Part shown: positions 22,928 to 34,900 of the stretch, one piece after another
Layout of the letters: each line of letters starts with the position of its first letter
Numbering within the stretch: the first letter of the stretch is position 1
Source: Angiostrongylus vasorum
Lineage: Eukaryota > Nematoda > Chromadorea > Rhabditida > Metastrongylidae
Direction: 5' to 3'
Assembly (NCBI GenBank): GCA_018806985.1
Contig: JADANN010000202.1
Coordinates: 186,001 to 250,000, forward strand
Length of the DNA: 64,000 nt
Notes under the pieces: model-generated
What the model was told of the DNA's origin: nothing
What the model saw: only the letters and a program-made list of their open reading frames with translations
Database searches by the model: none
Made by a program: the position numbers and the translations under genes

Positions 22928-25900
22928 ATGGTAGTAGGGACCATTGCTGATCTACTTAGCCTTCGTGAAGATGGATTACGTCTTCTACTATGTGTACTAG
23001 CGGGTATGTTTTGTTTTTGTTGATCGATGCAGGTTTAGACAATATTAGTATAGTATTAACCTTTTTATTTACTGCCTGTTACAGTTTTCAATCCTGTTGA
23101 CGGGTGATTGCTGATAGCATTGGTAGATAGAAAGCACGGCTGAGAGACAGACGAGACGAAGGACCCGCATGGTGTGGTGGTGAACGCGTTTAAGGGTAAT
23201 AGCGCGTTTGTTTCCCCCCACCCCACACAGACCCGTGCGATCAGGAAATTTGCAAATATCTTAGCATCATTGTGATTTGTATGTACAGTCGTTATCAAAG
23301 TAACTTAATTTACTTGGTCAGGTGGATCTTCGGCTCGTTCCGATACTACTTGGCGCATTAAAATATGGCGTAAAGGAAGGTTAAACGTAAACCAGAACCG
23401 ATCAGGTGTTTTTCATAAAATGATGGTGTCCCTTCACAAAATATAGAACCCTTCTTTTCTAAGAATTGGCCTATGTGTCTTCTACACTTTAAAAGAAAGG
23501 ATAAAGCTCTCGGCGTTGATCGATCCCTGAAGGATGCGCCATGCATTCGACTTCATTAAACATCACTGGAGGTGCTTGAATGCATATCTGGCCTTTATAC
23601 TGACTCGCGGTGGCCTATCGATGTATCGAGCCAGTGCTGCTATCCTCCCAGATATGTCTGATACCAATTTGCCGACCCCGGAGGGATGGAACGCTAGGTG
23701 AGCCACGGGCGCGGGGATCGATCGCATTTGTATTGCTGGGCGCGTACCACCGAATTAAATTAAAATTTGACACTTATGCCTTCCGTTTGTGCCTAGTTAT
23801 ATTTTCCACATGTCTGTGTATGGCTGTGCTTTCGTGCATTCAAGTTGTATCCTTTATGTTGGTATTGCTGAAAGCGTGCTGTGAAATGACGATAAACTAC
23901 ATTGAGGTAGTTCGTGGTCGGTCTACGTAAGCCCTCATGTTCACTATGTGGGGAGTACAATAAGCTCTTTGCAAACGCAGTAGTATGAAGGCTTCATATA
24001 TCCCTATTCCTGGGAAGAACAGAAGCATCTCTAGAGCGTGAAGTAGACGTGTTAAGGGCATACTGGTTCCATGACCTTATTCACTCATTGAACGATAAAA
24101 GACGTTCTAAGTGAGTCTAGTTCGAGTACATTCCTTTGCAACATTTTTTATTTCAGTTTTTACTTAATTGGTCTCATTTTGCGGAGTATATATAGAAAGT
24201 ATATTTCCTTGACAAAAATAAGTGTTTTTGTGATCAAGGAGCGTCCGCATTGACCGTTTCGGTCTAGGTTTGCCAGACTTTTTTCAGGATATCCTATTGC
24301 GGTTATACATCGTTCTTTTTTCTACAATAAGTCAGCAGTTGTTCAGCATGCATTCTTTATGGTGATTGGAGTTATTCTTTACGTCTTCAATAACGGTACG
24401 TTTTTTTTCAGACGTTTTTCCCTGGATGTATTTTTATTTGAAACTGTTCACAAATGCCCAGACCCTTCACTGTAGTGCACTGAAATCCTTAACGCACATG
24501 CACTTTCGCCAACCACCTAGAATCATCCAATTCCTTTATTCTTACAATAAATAAAAAAGCTCTCGGTGTTAGGTGATCTCTGAGGGATCAGCCATGCATT
24601 CGACCTTATTAAGCATCCTTTAGAGGTGGTTGAATACATATCTGGCGTTTACAATGACTTGCGGTGACCTGCCGATGTATCGAGCCAGTGCTGCTATCGT
24701 CCCAGACAAGTCTGGTACCAATTTGCCGACCCCGAAGGGATGGAAGACTTGGTGGACCATAGGGGCGGGATCGATTCCACGTGTGTATTGCAGGGTGCCA
24801 TCGTCCAATGCGCTACTGTTAAATGATTACCGGTTTGTCGAATAGAACATCGCTTATACAATAGCTGTTGGTCCCACATCGTTGTATGGGGCTTACATTT
24901 TTGCAGCACAGGTTTCTAATAGTTTCTCGTGACACATTTTCTGCGAAATTCGTGAAATATGTGATCTGTCTGCGTTCCTGGGCATATCAAGACACATTGT
25001 ATGGCTTTTTTATAGGTTATGATTGTATTCATGCTTTCATCAGTGTTCTTATGGCATATATTATTATACGTCTTGTCGGTGGGGAACCGGAATCGGTTAT
25101 AGCCGCTCATGTTTTTTTTCCTGGTGAGTGGTACTTTGTCTTCATATCGCTCCACTTAGTTTCTCTCTCTGTTATGACCTATAACCCTTTTCTTGAAATG
25201 TGCTTGCAGAAGGATAAAGGATAGAGCTCTCGGTGTGGGTGAATTCCTGAGGGATGCGTCATGCATTTCTCTTTATCAGGAATCGTTGAAGGTGATCGAA
25301 TGCATATCTAGCCTGTACAATGACTAGCGGTCGCCTAGCAATATATCCAATCAGTGCTGCTATTCTCCCAGACAAGTCTGGCACCAATTTACTGACCCTG
25401 AATGGATAGAAGCCTTGGTGAGACCGTGACGCGTGGTCGAACCACCGACCACATGTGTATTGTAGATCACCTGTAAATGCTGCGCTACATTGGGCTTCTT
25501 ATTGCTTTTTTGCGCTCCAAAAATAGAAAGAGATTGTTGTGTTTCTAGTGAGTCGATAACGCTTGTTGATATAGCATTTGCTTTGTAATTGGTGGCGTTT
25601 CTGCAGGTTTTGCTTTTTCTTAAACCTGATTTTAAGAACCCATTAACGTTGATGTGCACCTTGATCAGGATTCGCACAAACCCACGGTTACGTACCTAAA
25701 CCTTCACCCATCTTATATACAGCTGTGCAGAGCCACACCATATTAGTTTTACATTTTGAAGAAAATAGGACCATCTGCTTTGACTTTGTATGGGATGGCT
25801 TATGTATGTCCTATTTTTCTAAATAGAAGTTTCATGAGCTGGAGATGTTGACTTTCGAGGGTAGCAGCCGTTACTTTAAAATAGTCATCGAATTCCCAAT

Positions 25901-28900
25901 CATTATTCTACGAATGTTTTTTTTTGCATCTTTTGTAGCTATTTGGGGGTTTTAAGGACCACAACATGATTAGCTAGGTGCACTTTTATGCAGGTTCATA
26001 GTGGACTATGTTTTGTTAATGTGTTTATCAAAGTACCGCACTCATTCTTTAAAATACCGCTGATCCACAAGAGCGGCAAACGCCTGTGGTGGTGACGATA
26101 TGGGGCAGACTTTGGCCAGGTTGACCGCGAGACGCCAGGGAACCACAATTGCTAGACCAGCAAAACTTCGGAAAAACGGAACCTATGCTGGGGCCGCAGA
26201 ACAAATGAGGACGGGCTGTCCAAGTATCCAAGTAAGTAGGTAAAATACCGCAAAAAGAAAGATTTGTCAGCTGACACTAGGATTCACTTAATGCTGCATT
26301 GCGTAGAGACAGACATAGAGGGGAATGTTCGGTGGAAATTTGACATTTTTAGGGATATTTGCTTGTTGGCTACTGGTATGCCGAGTCAGAAGCGTACGAT
26401 ATAACGTGGACCACACCGTACTGTATCATGACATTGAGGTTTACAGGATTAATCATGGATATTTACGACGGTGCACATTTCGAGGCTTTGAGAGCAGATC
26501 GAAAGAAAACAGCAATCAAGGATGCGCCTGGGATACTCGAGGTGGCCGCATATGGTCTTTTTTACACAGGAACAATTGCCGGTCCTCAGTTCTCGCTAAG
26601 CAAATTTCGATCGTATGTGAATGGAGATTGGCTAGATGACAAAGGGCAACCAAGGCAGTCATCGTGAGTACTGTCAGATTTTAAACGACATTTCTGTTAC
26701 GTACGTTGACGGTGGTTTCGACAGTACCCACTGTGTCACCTTTAGGAGTAAAAAATTTTATTGCTCATTATGTTTTGTTAATGTATGTCAAGCAATTATT
26801 AGAATTACAATGGTTAGTTACTCGTTATAGTTTGATGCCGTCGTTGGGAAGATTTATTGGTGGTTGTACATTTGTGGTACTTAATCAGTGGGGAGCAGTT
26901 TGGATTCCCAACACGTTTTTCAATTCACAGGAATTCTTTGTAAGGGGTTTTTTCGTTCTTCTTCCAACTACTGTTATTCTTAATATTATGGATCATTATT
27001 ATTGATGTTTGCGCCGCTAAATATATTCACACAACCACAAAGACGCTGGGATGTGAGCAAAATTCGGCACTTCGGGTGGGCTTCGAACCTGCGCTTACCC
27101 TTTCCTGGAGCTCACGTGCTATCCACTACACCAACTGAGGCCTACTGCTATTGCTGGTAGCACCGTTAGAGAGAGAGAGAGAGAGAGAGAAAGAGGAAGA
27201 GAAAAACTGGCTGAAAGAAAGACAGAGCAAGGGCTCCATTTGGTGTGGGTATAGCACGGAAAGCTCCTGGAAAAAGTAATAGCGGATTCGAAGCCCAACT
27301 GTGATGCCGAGTTTTGCTCACATCTCAGCACCTTATGGTGTTACTTCACGCAATACCTTGTAAAGGAAAGAAAGAATAGGTATTAAATAAAACTGAAATG
27401 TGGTACTCATGTACTTCCAATCAGTTAAAAAATGCTTTGGGAGGCTTCGACAAAGGGTTTTTTTGTTGACTTTTTAGTGAAGAAGGATGTCCCAATAGAT
27501 GATAATCATCAAAGCGACACTGATCTTTCAGAATATGTCATTCTTTATGCGGTGGACATGGGTAGTGATATGGTTCCGGCTTACGATGTACCGCTATTGT
27601 GGTATATGGCTCATTGTGGTTTGTGTACTGATATCTTTTTACCATATGCTGTATAAATTTAGATCAGATTGAACTACTCACCTATGTATAGCTATGTGGC
27701 GGTCAATTATATTTAGTGTTTTTGCTGTTTATTTACTATGAGTATCGATAGACTAAAAGTGTATCTCTACGAAGCTCGATGGAATAGTATTCGCAATACC
27801 TTCCTCAGGGATTGGTAAACGCCGAAGACTTTATCCCTGTTTCTTTAATGGAAAGCGATATTCTGTATTTTTAGGAAGGTTCAGCGATTCTTAATGGGCT
27901 TGGTTACAATGGTAAAGATAAGGAAGGGAACGACAGGTGACTGTTTTAAGAGGCCTAGTTGTTTTGTTAATAATTTATCTAGTGTGTGGGTGAAATTTCG
28001 ATAGAATTCTAGTACTATTTTTTGGATCTGTCTCAATGAAGAGTCTCCAGACCAGTCGGGAAGTGTTCTATTTCTCCAAATGTCAGATAGGGTTAAGAAA
28101 GGCTTTTATTTAGGTAGTTCGAAAACTAATGTTGAACTTGGAACTCCATTTTTCTTGTGAGTATTTTAGAAGTAGTTTTCTCGTTTATTATGACATCAGG
28201 TGTCATTTCAAAGCTCACTTTATCCACTTCCGTTTCATTTAATCAAATTGTAATATAAGTTTTGCTTTTAGTTATTTTTAAAAGATGGATTCTTACACGT
28301 CACAATAACAATTTCTACAAATCTAGAACGAATTTGAACTTGGGCGTATGCAGAGCAAACGTTTTGGAACATTGCTAAGGAATGGTGGTAAGGATACGTT
28401 ACTGAACGCACAATCAAAACAACGCTGGTTTGGAAAATTTCGTCACAGTGAATTCGACCTTGAAGATGAGTAAGGTGGGGACGTCATTTTGCTATTGACA
28501 ACGATGAGTTCAACACTTTGATGGAGGTAGATATAGTCACATCTGTTCGAGAACTTTGAGAAGAACGCCATATGAGCACCTCAAGTGTTCCGGGGCATCT
28601 AAAGAAAATTGAAAAGTCGAAGAAGCGCGACTTAGGTCAATACCATAAGAATCGGCAACTTTTCTCATCTTCAACGTCGAATTCGCCACGAAGAAATTTT
28701 TGTAACCAACATTGCACTTTACATTGGTTAACTGTTTCTCGGTCATATAGCTCGTCAATATTTCGTACCGTTTGCGCTGCAGTACGTCCGAGTTTGAATT
28801 CATAAGTGTAAATTTTCTCGAAATTGTTGTTTTCACATCGCAGTTCCCATGCTGTGAAATTTGTCAAAAATATAATTTGCAATAGTACCTAGGATCGACT

Positions 28901-31900
28901 TTCTATTAACCTCGCCACTGGATTATGAATTCGTCGTTTTCTTTCTCAGGCAATCGCGAAGTTGTTAAACAGCATACGTTTACTTCCATACAATAACACA
29001 CATACAACACAATCGTAGCTGACGTTTCGGCAGAATCGCCTTCTTCAGAGTTTGGAAGAGTACACTAATACGCAATTCACTAGGTTAAACGCTTCAACAA
29101 CGCAAACAGAAAGATGAAAATCTGAACAATAATTACAGGATCACTGGCTTCTCGAAATACCAACTGCTTTTTTCACCTGTCTTCCATCGAGGAAGAACAG
29201 CCGCTCAGAGTCGCATATGGTTGACGACTGCACCACCACTAATCAACGATCGATACGAAGGTAAGGCGCGAGATCACGCGTGATCTCGGGGCGTTCCCCC
29301 CTGCTATTCATTGTAGAACTTTTGGCATTTGTCCAAAAAGCCTCAAGGAGTTTGCGCGTTGGTGTTTTCCTCTCCCGTGCGAGGATAGCGACTTTTATAT
29401 CAAAATCGTCTCCGCTATGCTTTTGCATCTTGTGGGTCCCTAGTGGCGTTCTTTGTTTTGCTTTTCGTTTGCAGTCTAGGTGTTCTTTTATGCGGATACA
29501 TAAAGGTCTGCCCGTTTCGCCAATATATTCATATCTGCAAGTACCACATGAAATCAGGTATATCGTACCTGAACTCATGCAGTCACCATCCCTGCCGTAA
29601 GGGCAAATTACGGAATTTGATGTTTCACATAGACGGTCATACAGGCGGTTACGAACTAACTGACGACGTAGAGTATCCGGTGGTATTTCAACTGTCGCTA
29701 CCAATTCCTCTAGACTTGCCCTTCTTAGGCATCGCTTTATCGCTACACGTATTTCATCGCTAATGAAGGGCAAGATAAACGGGGTTTTGTTTCGGCCAAG
29801 CCCTTCGTTTTGGGGCGTCGCTCTCCTTTGAAACTTACCTCGTGGGGTTACAATTTCGTAGGCATTGGAGATGTGTATTTGCTGAGCCAAGTCGCTCGAT
29901 ACTTCCTTTAGCTCCCTCCTTGTTCACACAGAGGTGGCTGTTTCAAAAACATGTTTCTCACAAGCGCCCTCTTTTTGTGTGAAGGGTAGGAAGAAAGGGA
30001 ATGAACCAGGGTGTTTTTGTTACTTGGTTTTCGGTAACACTTTGTCATATAACCGTTCCTTGACAAGTTTCCCGTTTAGTCCCGTTTATCCTGCCCTTCA
30101 TTGGCGATGAAATAAGTGTAGCAATGAAGCGATGCTTAAGAAGGGCAGATCTAGAGGAATCGGTAGCGGTATTTGAAATACCACCGAATACTCTTCGTCG
30201 TCAGTTAGTTCGTAACCGCCTATATTACCGTCTATGTGAAACTCAAAATTAATCTGCCCTTATGGCAGGGACGGTGACTGCGTGAGTTCAGGTACGGTAT
30301 ACCTGAATTCTTGTAGTACTTGCGGAGACGAATATATCGGCGAAACGGAAGACTTCTATGTATCCGCATAAAAGAACACCTAGATGGCAAACGAAAATCA
30401 AAACAAGGCACGCCACTAGGCACGCATAGGATACAAAAGCACAGCAGAGACGGTTTTGATGTAAAAGTCGCTATCCTCGCACGGTATCCTAAAACACCAA
30501 CGCCCAAGCTCCTCGAGGCTTTTTGGATAAATGCCAAAAAGTTCTACAATGTATAGGGGGAGGGGGAACGTCCCGAGATCACGCGTGATCTCGCGCCTTA
30601 CCTTCGTACCGATCGTTGATGAGTGGTGCAGTCGTCAACCATATGCGACTCTGAGCGGCTGTTCTTCCTGGGTGGAGGACAGGTGAAAAAAAGCGGTGGG
30701 TTTTTTCGAGAACCCGTAGGTCTTGTAATTTTCGTGATGATTTTCATCTTTCTGTTTGTGTTGTTGAAGTGTTTGACATAGTGAGTTCCGTATTAGTGTA
30801 TCCTTCCGGGCTCTGAAGGAGGCGATTCTGCCGAAACGTCAGCTACGATTGTGTTGTATGTGTGTTGTTGTGTGGAAGTAAACGTATGCTGTAACAACCT
30901 CGTGATTGCTGAGAGAGAAAACGATGAATATAATTTGTATTGCACTTCGGTTATACTCAGAGAAAGTGCTTTGTAATGATATATGGTAGTGGAAGATTTG
31001 GAGATAAATTTTTGCCAAAATATATATATGAGAACTTGCTTAGATATTAGAATCGTCCGTCCTCACTGGTTGTGCTGGCCCTGACATAATCTGCATTTTT
31101 TTTCTGGTTTAACCATTGTGGTTCTCTGGAGTCCTGAGGTCAACCAGGCCAAAGTTTGCCCCAGGTCATCACCACCACAGACAGTCGCCTTCCTTGTGTA
31201 TCAGAGGGAGATTTGCCACCATGCGACTAGTTTGTTACTAGGACGGCGGTGGATCCTGGTATTGGTTTACTCTTAGCTGGATTTCCTAATGAAAACGTCG
31301 GACTCCTCAGCTTGGGAGACCCTGCCAGGGGGATGAATCTCCCTGTTCATCGCAGCCCGACACCCAGGAACACCGCCTAGCCATGATGAGGCGGTGAACC
31401 GTTGGGAAGCCTACAGCTCTCATACATGGAGACTAAATTTACAAATCTATATTAATTTCCGGACACTCTAATAATCGATGTAAATAAACATAATTCTCGT
31501 TGGCGGAAATATGTGAATTCTGAAGTTTTTATTTGCATTAATAAAGTTTACTGTGCTGAAATATGCCACTTTAAATGTAGAGGTCGAAATCCGTCATAAA
31601 TTTCCCAACAATGTATTGCCGTAAGACACAGATGGATTCAGGAATTTTGATTCACTCTCATTGGGTCGAGCCAGTACTCTGCTTATGATGAACAGCATCA
31701 TTACCAATGCGTTATCCTTTTCTCATTATTGGTCTTTTCTTTCCAAAAAGGGGAAGATTAAAAGGACTAACTCCTGTGAACCCCAAAGATTCACCTGTAC
31801 GGCAGTATTGACTGCCACGATTATTAAGATGCTGCAAAAATTTTAGAGAAATTCTGGACTACCTAAATACGGAAGAACCATAGTGATTATTTGCACTTAC

Positions 31901-34900
31901 AGCACGAAAATTTCAGTGTAGAAATTTTCAGTTGAGGAGTTAATGGTGCAACCTGAGAAGAATGAGTTCGTCGTATTGGTTCAAAGAGGTAAGTATCATC
32001 CCACCACCGCCGTTTACGGTACCAATTATTAATTGTTCCTGAGAAATGTAACAGTGAAGTGCAGCTCCTATTTTAACAGTCTTCGTCGACTACGGCTGAG
32101 CATCAAGCCATGGTGAAGCGGAGATCAATTTTCACATTCCTCGTGAAAACAACGACAATTTATGGTGACCTATAGTGATGGGAATTTCTTGTTTGTGTCT
32201 AAGTTGATCACGTAACAATAATTCGGGTAATCAGTAAAATAAGTAGGATTTTTCTCAGTTGATACCGCTGTTTTCTCTAAATTCAACATTTACTCAGATA
32301 AACGACCATACACTAGATTATTTTACTAGAAAAAAAAAGCGTGAGAACAAAAAAAAAAACTGCGTCAAAGAATATCTGCTTCTGGAACATACGCAGGGAT
32401 TTCGTCGTATACGGACTTAAAATGATTGATCTTCTGTGTGCATAGCAGACCGTAAATCCTGCGTCCAGAAATTAATCGGGGTGACCATCCACGGTTTCTA
32501 CTCGGATTTTTGTCTTGATATCATGTCACTGATGATGTATCTTCCCATCGATTCCCCCTTTCGAACTACCGCTGTTTCTTTTCAACAAAACGGCTATGAT
32601 TTTGCAATTACTTGAGAGAATTGAAGGTGTCAGATCTATGAAAGATTAGCATGATTGTGTTGTTGCAGGAGGGTGTACCCACGTGATACATATAACTAGA
32701 TCTGTTTGCTATCTGTAATCTTCGAGTGAATAGCTCGAGTCATCTAAATAAGCTTTGATAGAACATTGGATGAAAGAACATCAACGTGTGCATATAGTGT
32801 TTTGCAAATAATTTATCATGATAGATCGTATCCACTTCATAAAGTCACTGAACTATCCAACAATGTACGGTACCACTTCGCCTCAGTTTCATCGAATTGA
32901 AAATGCTCTCGGACTCAACCGAGCGATCGTGGAATTCGGGAACGTCATTCAACTGCTGGATTGCGACAACCTGGAAACGAGAATCGATGGCCTGTAAATA
33001 CTTTGTCTTCATGATGACTTATTTCGACAGTAGAGTTGTGCCCTTCGATTTCAAACTAGCCAGTATGAGATGGAGTTTATGAAAAACGGATTTATCCCTC
33101 GTACCTCAGTCCCTCATTCACGTTCACTGGATTGCTATATATATGTTGAGAAATCATTATCGTAAACGACTTTACAACAAAACTGCCGAGCAGGAAACGA
33201 GCGGTTTGGAAGGTTTGAAATAACATCAACGAAGCTGGACAGTGTGACAAAATCTGCCTCTACGCTTACGGTTCTTCTTTTGTTTGCGTACGCCTTGAAA
33301 CCCTGAACATTGGGAGGGCAAGGCGAAAGTGAGCTCATCATTTTCCAGTGCGTTATCAAGATGTTCCCGGTAGTGTCTTATTCAATGCAAGTAAGAGAAG
33401 AAATTATTGGACGTTACATACATATGGGGCGTGCAGCCACGTGGAATCGGTCCCCGAGCCCCAGGCCTACCAAGCCCTCCATCTCTCCGGGGTCGGCAAA
33501 TTAGTGCCAGACTCGTCTGGGTGTATAGTAGCACTGGCTCAATACATCGGTAGGCCGCCGCGAGTCATTGTAAAGACCAGATATACATTCGATCACCTCC
33601 ACTGATGCGGAATGAGGTCGAATGCATGGCGCATGCCTCAGGGATTGATCAACGTCAAACTTCATCCTTTTATCCTTTTACATACATATACGATTGATTG
33701 GGCGCTGCGATATTGGATATTGAACATAAGATGTCGAAAATCAGTTGTTTGGAGCGTGGCTTGCATTGAAACGAAACTTGATGAAAAAAGAAGCTGGTCA
33801 AAGAAGGATACCATGCAAATGGGCAGAATTTCGCAAAGAGATTGTACGAGAGAAATGTGACGGTTTTTCACCTATCTAAGCGGAATGCAGTGAACAACAG
33901 ATGTACTATGTGACAATTATTAATAGAGACTGCTGTCGTCTACTCGTCTCTCTTGGAAATCAGCGATAAGATATCATTTCATTACACATAGGACAGCTAT
34001 AGATGTGCCGTCTTGCTTGTGAATTATTTGTTAGTTATTCTATTTTTACGTTTCAATATATTTTGCGTGGAGCTTTGGTGCGGTAATGACACTCGGGGAA
34101 TGCTGCGTATATGTTTTTCGCTTTCATGAAGGAGTGTCTTCTTCACACTTTTATCGAATTCGAAAAAATGCACATTGATTTCAATGCATGTTTTCTCTTT
34201 GGTTGGGATTACTGTATATTTTTCTTGTCTTGCTTTTGTATCTCCTCATTTCATCATCCTCCCAAAGATTTACCAACCTCATCGTGGCTGGGAGGAGTTC
34301 CTGTGTGTGGGACTGCGATGCACAGCAAGGGATTAATCCTCTGGCAGGGTTTCCCAAACTGAGAAGAGTCTCCATGAAGAAGCCTAGCTAAGAGTAAACG
34401 AATACCAGAATCCACCACCTTCCTGGTATCAAAGCCGCATGGCGACAAATCTCCCTCTGTTCCGCAAGGGCTGCGACTGCCTGTGGTGGTGAAGACCTAG
34501 GGCAGACTTTGGCCAAGCTGACCTCGAAATTCCGGGAACCACAATGGGCTAGCCAGCAAATCTCCGAAAAATGGAGATTATGCTGGGGCCTGCACAACCA
34601 GTGAGGACGGGCCATTCAAGTTTCAAGTAGGTATCATTTCATTTCACATAGGACGGGTGCTCCTGGCGTAGTCCGAGAAAAGCTATATTCTGCACCTAGT
34701 ATTCTGAATAAGAAGTATTTGACGAGTTCATTCGTCAAGCGTCAGAGACAGTTGTTGATGAGAAAGGCACAAAGTACCAAAACTGAAGAGGATTACGAAG
34801 TTTTTCTATTGCAGAATACCAGTGAATGGCTCTTGCCACGGCTGATTTCATTAATTCACATTAGGACAGCAAAAACTGTTGCTAGTGAAGAGCATAGTTG

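Larger units (their letters stand above)
28946..30905. mobile_element. Penelope-like element, two 3' ends arranged as a large palindrome
   Basis: Left arm (about 28950-30070) codes on the minus strand and right arm (about 30080-30905) on the + strand for the same C-terminal PLE region: an LRRQLVRNRLYD-like stretch, Cys pairs, and a GIY-YIG endonuclease (GTIYLISC, YEYIGETGRPLCIRIKEHL, LLEAFW). Both arms end outward with a hammerhead-like motif and the shared flank CGTAGCTGACGTTTCGGC / its complement, then ACACAATCGTAG and AGTAAACGTATGCTG. The left arm extends further upstream into the RT-proximal region. Sits in the 7.3-kb MBOAT intron 7. Confidence 0.8.

Noticed and set aside
27432..27656. 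A 74-codon + frame in the MBOAT region
   Set aside because: It is the wrong frame. The next frame over 27532-27618 gives the conserved WFRLTMYRYC segment with matching splice phases.
29280..29763. Long + strand frames over the PLE
   Set aside because: Shadows of the minus-strand GIY-YIG endonuclease frame.
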